In this document: positions 18,019-25,094 of the stretch, piece by piece | How the letters are laid out: every line of letters starts with the position of its first letter | Numbering within the stretch: position 1 is the stretch's first letter | Notes under the pieces: model-generated | The model's database searches: none | Told to the model about the DNA's origin: nothing | Seen by the model: only the letters and a program-made list of their open reading frames with translations | Source of the DNA: Paraburkholderia nodosa DSM 21604 | Lineage (GTDB): Bacteria > Pseudomonadota > Gammaproteobacteria > Burkholderiales > Burkholderiaceae | Direction: 5' to 3' | Length of the DNA: 64,000 bases | NCBI RefSeq assembly: GCF_000519185.1 | Contig: NZ_JAFA01000007.1 | Coordinates: 186,001 to 250,000 of the forward strand | Position numbers and translations under genes: made by a program

Positions 18019-19881
18019 CTACCTGAGTTCGTTGTCGGCGGCCAGGGCCCGACTGGCGTTTTCCGGCGTCTCATTGAACACGATGCGAACCGTCGATCCC
18101 GGCCCGTCCCGGCTCCCGATATGAAACTGGGCGCCGATCATCCGTGCGCGCTCCTGCATGCCCTGTAGCCCATACGAATCGCCACGGATCGCTTTCGCCA
18201 CGTCGAATCCGTTGCCGTCGTCATGGACCTCGAGTTCGAAGTGGTTATGGATGCAGCGCAGGACGACCTCCGCATGCGAGGCCTGCGCGTGCCGGCTGAC
18301 GTTGGTGAGCGCCTCCTGGACGACGCGGAACACCGCCGTCGCGCGGTCGTCGCTCAATGACGGTTCACGGCCTTCGAGCCGGAACGTGCAGACGGTTGCG
18401 TTGTGCCGTGTGAAGTCCTGAACGAGCCATTCGAGCGCCGAAAGAAGGCCGAAGTTCAGCGCGGCCGGCCGCAGGTGGCTCGCGACGTTGCGCACGATGT
18501 CGATGGTGCGTTCAGCCAGCCCGCCGATGTCGCCCACCTTTTGTTGCCACTCGGCGCCCTGGCTCAGCGCGAGCTTGAGCAGGGAGACATTGATCTTGAT
18601 CGCGGTGAGCAATTGGCCCAGTTCGTCGTGGATCGTCATGGCGATCTGCCGCCGCTCTTCTTCGCGGATCGATTCCTGGTGGGACGAAAGCTGGCGCAGC
18701 TGTTCGCGCGAATGCCGCAGCAACTGCTCGGTTCGCGTGCGTTCGCGCACTTCCTCCTCGAGTTGATCGCGATGTCGCGTAAGGATCTCCATCGCCTGCT
18801 TGCGCCCCGAGATATCGGTCAACTGCCCTTCGAGGCATTGGGGTCCCGCGCCGTCGTAGCGTATGCCGCGGGCGTTGAGCTGACACCATACCGCGGTGCC
18901 GTCGGCGCGAGTCAGCTCGATTTCCAGCCCCGCGATCTTGCCAGTCAGTTGCAGCATCGCGAAGAGTTGGGCGGTCTTCCCGCTGGTGAACGGCTGTAGC
19001 GGAGCATGAACCGCGCTCGCGTCGTTGCCTCGCGCCGTCATCATGCCCCGTACGTCGCGATGGCCGAGCAGTTGAGCCATCGCGGGATTGGCGTCGCAGA
19101 GCTTGCCGTTGCGGTCGAGGACGAAGAATCCTTCGAGTGAGTTCTCGATGATGCTGCGGTACTTGCGCTCGCTCTCCCTGAGCGATGCCGTCGAGTCGCG
19201 CAGCCGTTCCGCCATCACGTTGACGCGCGCGGCGAGCCGGCCCAGCTCGACACTGGATTCGATTGCGCAGCGGCTGTCCAGATCGCCGGACGCGATGCGG
19301 TCGACCATTTCCTCCAGGCGCCGGATGGGCTCGCGCACCAGGTGTTTGATGAGCAGAAAGGTCGTGACGTACAACACGGCGAGCACGAGCGCGAGTGTTC
19401 CCAGCACCGCCGCGCGCGCGGCCTCGAAACCCCGGTCGGCGGCGGCCCTCGTCAAGACCACGCGGACCTCGCCGATCTTTTCGGGCGGCGCGTCGCCGGG
19501 CGGCGTGAATTCTATCGGCCGCACCCGAACCACGCGCGCCTGCGGGGCAGGCATCGGCGCGTTGCTCGCGTCGGCGAGCACGCCGTAGTTGGTCGCGGTC
19601 ACGGTGAAGCTCACCACCTCCGGATTCGGTTTGAGCACATTCAGTTGCCGCGCGATCGCCTCGCGATCGACATTCCAGAGCGGCTGTGCGAGCGACTGAC
19701 TGAGGAGATCGGCAATGCGGTTCGCGCGTTCGTCGAGTTCCGCGATCCGGCGTTCGCGCGCATGCTCCAGCAGGAAGAAAGCCGACGTGCCCGCCACCAG
19801 CGTACAGAGCACCAGCAGCGAGAGCATGAGCTGTGCATGCAGGCTGCGTGGGAAGCGCGCACGCAAAAGGGTTTGCAGCAT
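18019..19881 (-). CDS. Membrane-bound sensor histidine kinase (NarX/UhpB-type HisKA_3)
   Basis: 620 aa. TM1 is about residues 17-38, a periplasmic loop covers 40-155, TM2 is 157-178, then HAMP to about 232, PAS about 240-362, a HisKA_3 dimerisation box with phospho-acceptor H418 (MTIHDELGQLLTAIK), and a HATPase with EALTNVSRHA and HDDGNGF. The start codon A is shared with the stop of the periplasmic-binding-protein gene (TGATG), so the two are translationally coupled. The binding protein probably presents a ligand to the periplasmic loop, as in TorT-TorS. Likely output is the NarL-type regulator at 23222. A longer open frame running upstream is not the gene. Confidence 0.88.
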   Translation of the reverse strand: MLQTLLRARFPRSLHAQLMLSLLVLCTLVAGTSAFFLLEHARERRIAELDERANRIADLLSQSLAQPLWNVDREAIARQLNVLKPNPEVVSFTVTATNYGVLADASNAPMPAPQARVVRVRPIEFTPPGDAPPEKIGEVRVVLTRAAADRGFEAARAAVLGTLALVLAVLYVTTFLLIKHLVREPIRRLEEMVDRIASGDLDSRCAIESSVELGRLAARVNVMAERLRDSTASLRESERKYRSIIENSLEGFFVLDRNGKLCDANPAMAQLLGHRDVRGMMTARGNDASAVHAPLQPFTSGKTAQLFAMLQLTGKIAGLEIELTRADGTAVWCQLNARGIRYDGAGPQCLEGQLTDISGRKQAMEILTRHRDQLEEEVRERTRTEQLLRHSREQLRQLSSHQESIREEERRQIAMTIHDELGQLLTAIKINVSLLKLALSQGAEWQQKVGDIGGLAERTIDIVRNVASHLRPAALNFGLLSALEWLVQDFTRHNATVCTFRLEGREPSLSDDRATAVFRVVQEALTNVSRHAQASHAEVVLRCIHNHFELEVHDDGNGFDVAKAIRGDSYGLQGMQERARMIGAQFHIGSRDGPGSTVRIVFNETPENASRALAADNELR

Positions 19882-21002
19882 CACGCGGCCTTTGAAGCGG
19901 AATTGAGCAGGGTGTCGAGATCGAACGTGTAGGCGCCGGCACGCCGGCTTTGCACGCGTGAGAAGCCGCTGAAGTCGGGGGACGTGCGACCTTGAAAGGC
20001 AATCTCGGCGTAACGCCCGGCGTCGCTGCTGTCGAGCACCTTCAGATAGTCGAGCCGCTGACGCGGTCCGCCCACTTGCGCAAAGTCCGCGCCGTAATGG
20101 TAGTCGTGAATGAGGACCATCGCGCAGGCGCCGATGAACTGGTCGCCTGCGACGATCGCGGCCAGCTCGCCGCGAATGACCGAAGCCACGGCTTCGGGCA
20201 GCGCACCGAGGCCGCCGACGATGGTGGACAGATGCCGTTCCTGCACCGCACTCAATGCGCCAAGCGTCATCGTATCGTTGGCAGCCCAAAGGATATTGGC
20301 GTCCGGATAGCGCGAGAGCAGCACGCGCGCCTTGTCGCGGCCGTCGGAAAAGCTCCAGTCGCCATAGACGAGCTGATCGATGCGGTCCTGCGGCCGGCGC
20401 GCCAGCGCGGCCTGCACGCCCGCGGCGCGCTCCGCCGAAACCGGCGTGGCAGGGTCGCCGGTAATGCCGATCACGCGTGCGGGCCCGCTGCCGTTCAAGC
20501 GGATCAGGTAGTCCATGAGCCGAAAGCTTCCGCGCCCGGCATCGGCGGTGACGGTGCCGATCCAGTTCGCGATCCGTTCGCGCTCGTTGCCGGTCTGGGC
20601 GCGCTGGGCTTCGGTCAGATCGTTGTGGATCAACAGCACTTTGGCGGCCGAGCGCGCCAGCGTTTGCAGCATCTGGGGCGCGGCCATCTTTTCGTTGACG
20701 ATCACGACATAGTCGGGCGCCGCCGCACGCGCCGCCACCGATTCGGCCTGCCGCAGCATCAGCAGATGATCGCGCTCCGCATAAAGCACTTCGAGTTGCA
20801 TGCCGAAGCGTCTGGCAGTCGCACCCATGAAGCGCGACACGAGTTGCCAGTGCTGGCCCGTATCGTGTTCCACGCTTTCGCCGGGATTCAGGAATACGAC
20901 GCTTGCTGGCGGGCGGCTGACCGGCAACGCCATGGTCGCCCGCATCGTTACCAGGCTCGCGCCTATACCGACGCATTGCGCGATCATCTGTCTTCTGTTC
21001 AT
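19881..21002 (-). CDS. Periplasmic sugar-binding-like sensor protein
   Basis: 373 aa periplasmic binding protein of the Peripla_BP_4 (ribose/galactose/LuxP/TorT-like) type with an N-terminal signal sequence (MNRRQMIAQCVGIGASLV). Motifs include RVIGITGDPATPVSAERAAGVQAAL and ILWAANDTMTLGALSA, typical of type 1 binding proteins. No permease or ATPase gene is nearby. Instead it overlaps a histidine kinase start by one base, so a sensory rather than transport role is inferred. The ligand is unknown; a sugar or small autoinducer-like molecule is possible. Confidence 0.82.
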   Translation of the reverse strand: MNRRQMIAQCVGIGASLVTMRATMALPVSRPPASVVFLNPGESVEHDTGQHWQLVSRFMGATARRFGMQLEVLYAERDHLLMLRQAESVAARAAAPDYVVIVNEKMAAPQMLQTLARSAAKVLLIHNDLTEAQRAQTGNERERIANWIGTVTADAGRGSFRLMDYLIRLNGSGPARVIGITGDPATPVSAERAAGVQAALARRPQDRIDQLVYGDWSFSDGRDKARVLLSRYPDANILWAANDTMTLGALSAVQERHLSTIVGGLGALPEAVASVIRGELAAIVAGDQFIGACAMVLIHDYHYGADFAQVGGPRQRLDYLKVLDSSDAGRYAEIAFQGRTSPDFSGFSRVQSRRAGAYTFDLDTLLNSASKAA

Positions 21003-21162
21003 ACGAAATCAGCGTATGCCATGCGCGGCATTGTGTGGAACCGAAGGGGCAGTCGCGCGCAGCATAACGCGACGTAATCTCGCCGACAATCCGCTTTACT
21101 TCGGGCGAGGAGGGGAATTCGCGGCGGACATTCAAGGGTGCGATTGCCGATCGAAGTCCGCC

Positions 21163-21194
21163 ATTCAGGATTTCCTGACACGAAATTCAGGATT
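21163..21194. promoter_or_regulatory. Direct and inverted repeats in divergent promoter region
   Basis: ATTCAGGATT occurs at 21163-21172 and again at 21185-21194 (22 bp apart, about two helical turns). The first copy is part of the palindrome TCAGGATTTCCTGA (21165-21178). It lies between the divergent sensor operon and the small gene at 21291. A related sequence follows the response regulator gene at 23868. Candidate regulator binding sites. Confidence 0.5.
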
Positions 21195-21290
21195 CCCCTT
21201 TACCGTTTGCAGTCGAAGACGACTGCACGCGATCATTGGCGGGATCATCATGACGTCAGCAAAATTTCGAAGCGGCAGAGGCGACGCGCG

Positions 21291-21599
21291 ATGATTTCCG
21301 AGTGGGGCGACCGTAAGGCGCGCGTGCAGGACGTGAACTCGATCTGCATGCGCCTGTTCGATACATGGTGCGAATCCCGCAATCTCACGCCGCTGGCTTA
21401 TCTGATGCACTGCTGGCCGCTGCCGGACAGCCGCGCGGGCACGATCCGGCGCTTGCAGGAAAGCATGAAAGACTTGCGCCGCAATCATGCCGACAAACTC
21501 GATCTGTACGCGTTATCGGCGCTTGGCGAACTCGCTCGCAGTCTCGACGAACTGATCGACCGTGCGGAAATCTCTGCAAGGCATTCGTTCGCTACGTAG
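21291..21599 (+). CDS. Small hypothetical protein
   Basis: 102 aa from the ATG at 21291; a longer in-frame extension starts inside the AT-richer intergenic repeats and is less likely. The sequence is helical and charged (DLRRNHADKLDLYALSALG, ELARSLDELIDRAE). No known domain is recognised. It lies upstream of, and on the same strand as, the kinase-like gene at 21727 (127 bp gap), so it may belong to the same sensory locus. Confidence 0.55.
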   Translation: MISEWGDRKARVQDVNSICMRLFDTWCESRNLTPLAYLMHCWPLPDSRAGTIRRLQESMKDLRRNHADKLDLYALSALGELARSLDELIDRAEISARHSFAT

Positions 21600-21726
21600 G
21601 GCACCTGGAGCCTGGAGGGCTAACGGGGCGCGCAATCCGTATTACCCGCATACGTGATAAAGGGTTGCCGAAGGGCCATGGCTTTGGCGACGAGGACAAA
21701 ACAAAGCAACCAGGGCCGGAGCAACC

Positions 21727-23247
21727 GTGGGCAAGATGACTGACTCGCAGGCCGAGACAACGAACGCCTGCACGATTCTGGTCGCGGGCGGTACGCCGAA
21801 CGAGACCCGTTTGATCGCCGATCACCTCGTATGGGAGGGCTTCGAGGTGATCGCCGCGAACAGCGGCCTCGAGGTACTGGAGCATTCGTGCGTCTCCCGG
21901 CCCGAACTGATTCTGCTCGATTCAGAGGCCGCCAGCGTGGGCGCCCTGGCCACCTGCCGCAGCCTGAAGTCGGACGCGCGCACGCGCGATATTCCGGTGG
22001 TGCTCATGATGCCGGCAGGCCATCATCGCGACCTGGCCGATGGTCTCAGCGCCGGCGCAGCCGACCATGTGCCCAAGCCCGTGCTCGTCGAGGAACTGAT
22101 GGCCAGGGTCCGCACGCACCTCGCGTTGCGTTCGGCCCACCGCCAGCTCGCCATGCAGCAGCGCGGCCTCAAAGCGTGCGAAACGCGTTTTCGCGCGATC
22201 GTCGAATCGGGCCCGGTGGCCATGGGCATTACCTCGATGCCCGACGGCCATCTGCTCTATGCCAACGCACGGTTTCGCGAACTGCTGCGCCTCGATGAAG
22301 CGGCGTGCAAGAACGTCGATATTGTCGACTTCTACGTCGACCCGCTGGAGCGCGAAAGACTGGTGCGTTGTCTCGCGGCGCAAGGCAGCTTCGGCGACGC
22401 CGAGGTGAAACTGCGTCGGCCGGACGGGACGCAGTTCTGGGCCATGGCGACGGCACGGCTGTCGAACTACGATGGCGCACCGGCCATCTACGTGGGCCTG
22501 CACGATATTTCCGGCCGCAAGCACGTGGAAGACGAACTCGTGCGCTCGCGCGAGCAGCAGCGGGCCCTGTCGGCCTATCTCGAGGGGATTCGCGAAGACG
22601 AGCGCAAGCGCAGCGCGCTGGAGATTCAGGACGAACTGGGCCAGTTGCTGACCGCGCTGAAAATGGATGTCTCGCTGCTGCGGATGCGGCTCACCGACGA
22701 TCCCGAGGCCGTCGGCCGGGCCGACGACATGCGTGAACTGGTCGAAGGCACGATCTGGATGGTCCGCAACGTCGCAAGCCACCTGCGGCCCGCTGCACTA
22801 AACTTCGGCCTCGTTTCGGCGCTCGAATGGCTGACCAGTCAATGGAGCCGGCACAACGCCATCCCGTGCGAACTGCACATGGCAAGCGGCGAGCCCGCCT
22901 TGTCGGACATGCAGGCCACGGCGCTCTTCCGGATCGTGGAGGCGGCGCTGACGAACGTCGCGCGCCACGCGGCGGCGCAGCGCGTCGAGGTCGCGCTCAC
23001 TACGGGGCCCGGCTCGCTCGACTTGCGTGTGCGCGACGACGGCCGCGGCTTCGACGTGGCCGCCGCGTATGCAAGGTACGCATACGGCCTGCTTGGCATG
23101 GCAGAGCGCGCGCGACTGATTGGTGGTACGTTGAGCATCGACAGTCAGCCCTGCAAAGACCTGACCATTGGCATTACGTCTGGCACCACGATTTCGATCC
23201 ACGTTCCGCTTGAAGACCCCCATGATCAGAATACTCATCGCCGATGA
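21727..23247 (+). CDS. Receiver-PAS-HisKA_3-HATPase protein lacking the phospho-acceptor His
   Basis: 506 aa from the GTG at 21727 (GGAG 5 bp upstream; an ATG at 21736 is possible). Residues about 17-135 are a receiver-like domain that keeps LLDSEA (aspartate) and KP (lysine), but reads GGTPN where the acidic metal-binding pair belongs. PAS is about 150-265. The HisKA_3 box reads ALEIQDELGQLLTALK, with Q301 (codon CAG at 22627) in place of the phospho-accepting histidine. The HATPase motifs (AALTNVARHA, RDDGRGFD) look intact. It is clearly paralogous to the neighbouring kinase (shared NVASHLRPAALNFGL). It overlaps the response-regulator gene by 26 bp. A regulatory pseudokinase or phosphatase is inferred. 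Confidence 0.85.
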   Translation: MGKMTDSQAETTNACTILVAGGTPNETRLIADHLVWEGFEVIAANSGLEVLEHSCVSRPELILLDSEAASVGALATCRSLKSDARTRDIPVVLMMPAGHHRDLADGLSAGAADHVPKPVLVEELMARVRTHLALRSAHRQLAMQQRGLKACETRFRAIVESGPVAMGITSMPDGHLLYANARFRELLRLDEAACKNVDIVDFYVDPLERERLVRCLAAQGSFGDAEVKLRRPDGTQFWAMATARLSNYDGAPAIYVGLHDISGRKHVEDELVRSREQQRALSAYLEGIREDERKRSALEIQDELGQLLTALKMDVSLLRMRLTDDPEAVGRADDMRELVEGTIWMVRNVASHLRPAALNFGLVSALEWLTSQWSRHNAIPCELHMASGEPALSDMQATALFRIVEAALTNVARHAAAQRVEVALTTGPGSLDLRVRDDGRGFDVAAAYARYAYGLLGMAERARLIGGTLSIDSQPCKDLTIGITSGTTISIHVPLEDPHDQNTHRR

Positions 23248-23854
23248 CCATGCCATCGTGCGTGGCGGACTCAAGCAGATCCTCGCGACGACTGCCGACA
23301 TGGTCGTGACGGCGGAGGCCGGGCAGGGTTCGGAGGTGATCGAAAAGCTGAGGACCTGCGAAGTCGACCTGCTGCTGCTGGACATGACGATGCCGGGCAT
23401 CAGCGGCGTCGATCTCATCCGCCGCGTGCGCGCCGAGGAACCTGCGTTGCCGGTGCTCGTGCTCAGCATCCACAACGAAGCCCAGGTCGCGTCGCGAGCG
23501 CTGCGGGCCGGCGCGACAGGCTATGTGACGAAGGACAGCGATCCCGAAGTGCTGCTGGCCGCGATTCGCAAGCTCGCGGACGGCGGGCGCTTTATCGACC
23601 CGAAACTCGTCGACGCCATGGTGTTCGAGAAGCATGCGGGCGACGTGCCCCCGCACGAGGTGCTCTCGGACCGCGAATTCCAGGTGCTGCAGATGCTGGC
23701 GTCGGGCAAGAGCATCAACGATATCGCCGACGCGTGCGCGCTCAGCGCCAAGACGATCAGCACGCACAAGATGCGGCTGATGCAGAAGCTCGGGCTGGGC
23801 AATAACGCGGAGGTGATCCGCTATGCGATCCGGCATGGTCTGGTCGGCGAGTGA
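23222..23854 (+). CDS. NarL/FixJ-family response regulator
   Basis: 210 aa from ATG 23222; a longer open frame beginning inside the upstream gene is rejected because MIRILIADDHAIVR is a standard start. The receiver domain has the acidic pair in ADDH, phospho-acceptor aspartate in LLLLDMTMPG and lysine in VTKDSDP. The C-terminal LuxR-type HTH is LSDREFQVLQMLASGKSINDIADACALSAKTISTHKMRLMQKLG. The start lies within the 3' end of the kinase-like gene, so they are coupled. It is probably phosphorylated by the H418 kinase at 18019-19881. Confidence 0.92.
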   Translation: MIRILIADDHAIVRGGLKQILATTADMVVTAEAGQGSEVIEKLRTCEVDLLLLDMTMPGISGVDLIRRVRAEEPALPVLVLSIHNEAQVASRALRAGATGYVTKDSDPEVLLAAIRKLADGGRFIDPKLVDAMVFEKHAGDVPPHEVLSDREFQVLQMLASGKSINDIADACALSAKTISTHKMRLMQKLGLGNNAEVIRYAIRHGLVGE

Positions 23855-23867
23855 CGCGCGGCGAGAA

Positions 23868-23878
23868 GGAAATCCTGA
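23868..23878. promoter_or_regulatory. Copy of the TCAGGATTTCC motif
   Basis: GGAAATCCTGA is the reverse complement of the motif at 21165-21175. It lies 14 bp after the response regulator stop, bracketing the sensory locus. Candidate regulator site, low certainty. Confidence 0.35.
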
Positions 23879-23979
23879 CAAGCGAACCAGACAATCCCGA
23901 GGGAACTATCTACCCGTCCCGATGGCGGCCGGTTTAACGGCTGTCTACGATGATTTCACATGAAGCGTGGGGGGCGGCG

Positions 23980-24231
23980 ATGGCGGTGCGGCAGTCGTTG
24001 GGGGCAGCAGTCGTGAAGTGGCTGAACCCCACCAGCAGGCAGACAGTGCGGGTCGTGACGGTGCATCGTTCGCCGTCCGGGCGGATCGCGAGCGTGTTCA
24101 TCGAGGCGCAGACAGCGGACGGACCGCGCGCGCTGTTTTTCTTCCGCCATCCCGACCGTGGATGGCAAGTGTTTCCACCCGATATCCTGCGTCCTTCGAT
24201 GGGCGCAGCACGTGTAGCGACAAGAATATAG
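23980..24231 (+). CDS. Small hypothetical protein
   Basis: 83 aa from the ATG at 23980, preferred over an ATG at 23950 because a G-rich site precedes it. The sequence has beta-strand-like alternation (TVRVVTVHRSPSGRIASVFIEA, ALFFFRHPDRGWQVFPP) and no recognised family. It is followed 30 bp later by another small gene on the same strand. Confidence 0.5.
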   Translation: MAVRQSLGAAVVKWLNPTSRQTVRVVTVHRSPSGRIASVFIEAQTADGPRALFFFRHPDRGWQVFPPDILRPSMGAARVATRI

Positions 24232-24261
24232 CGGCGGGCAGGCCGCGAGCGGAGATTGCGC

Positions 24262-24474
24262 ATGGAAGAGATCGCGCCAGACGAATTGCCGTCCCCCTAT
24301 GAAACGAAGCTGCGCGAGTGGATGAGCCGGTGGTACGACCACGCGATTGCACAAGGGCTCGTGCGTCCGCCGTTCTTGCTCGACGACGCCAAGGCCGAAC
24401 GCCTCGAAGGCTATTTCGCCGCCGGACTGACGCCATCGGAAGGTGCGCAGGCCTTCTTTGGACCTGCGCACTGA
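24262..24474 (+). CDS. Small hypothetical protein
   Basis: 70 aa starting MEEIAPDELPSPYETKLREW; GGAG lies 7 bp before the ATG, a good site. Acidic, probably helical, no recognised domain. Likely co-transcribed with the 83 aa gene upstream. Confidence 0.5.
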   Translation: MEEIAPDELPSPYETKLREWMSRWYDHAIAQGLVRPPFLLDDAKAERLEGYFAAGLTPSEGAQAFFGPAH

Positions 24475-24504
24475 CTGGCGCCTTCGTCAGGGTCGGTCGG
24501 GCGC

Positions 24505-24870
24505 TCATGCGACCTTGAGCTGATCCAGCAAGTGCCGAAGTCGCCGGGCCTGGGCGGGCATGATCTCCGGAGTGGACGCAATGCGCTGGACGCGATCGAG
24601 CCAGTAGCGCTGGCCGAACACGGCGATGTTGCCGTCGAAGGCGATGGCGATTTCGAGGTGCGTGATGGCGCCGTCGAGATTTTTCGCCGTATACGGACTG
24701 ACTTCCTGTGCCCCGGTTTTCGCGTCATCGCGTGCGGTCTCACGCTTCGCAGTTTGATTGGCGGACTGCGGACGCTGCGATGTTTCCTGTTCAATTGCAA
24801 TTATCATTATTTTGCCTTGCCGTCGAATATATTCGCCATCCACGCGTATTGCGTATTGCGCTCTGTTCAT
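24505..24870 (-). CDS. Hypothetical protein
   Basis: 121 aa from ATG 24870 (a TTG at 24927 would add 19 residues). The N-terminus MNRAQYAIRVDGEYIRRQGK looks like a small beta domain, followed by a polar linker and a hydrophobic strand pair (HLEIAIAFDGNIAVFG) and a basic helix at the end. No family recognised. It is convergent with the 70 aa gene. Confidence 0.45.
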   Translation of the reverse strand: MNRAQYAIRVDGEYIRRQGKIMIIAIEQETSQRPQSANQTAKRETARDDAKTGAQEVSPYTAKNLDGAITHLEIAIAFDGNIAVFGQRYWLDRVQRIASTPEIMPAQARRLRHLLDQLKVA

Positions 24871-25024
24871 CGACCCCGTCGTGATTTCGTGCGCGTGTCG
24901 GCTTTCTTTCTGGTCCCGTATATTCAACAGCCAGCAACCATCGTGCCAGCGCTGCGCGGCCCCGTGGTGACGGGTTAGGGCAGCGCGTGGGAGGTCGGCG
25001 CAGGACGATTTCGACCGCGGAAAT

Positions 25025-25059
25025 CGCCGGGAATGGACGATTCCGTCCAGTTCCCGGCG
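25025..25059 (-). terminator. Long hairpin downstream of the sigma-54-type activator
   Basis: A 15 bp stem with one bulged base and an ATTC loop lies 36 bp after the stop of the gene at 25095-27410. There is no clean T-run, so a terminator or RNA-end stabiliser is inferred. Confidence 0.5.
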
Positions 25060-25094
25060 TGGCGTGGGTGACGTCGTGGCGTAACTTGCGCGGC

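Noticed and set aside
18019..21135. 1038-codon version of the histidine kinase
   Set aside because: Extension overlaps the periplasmic binding protein frame; the kinase start is at 19881 with coupled TGATG.
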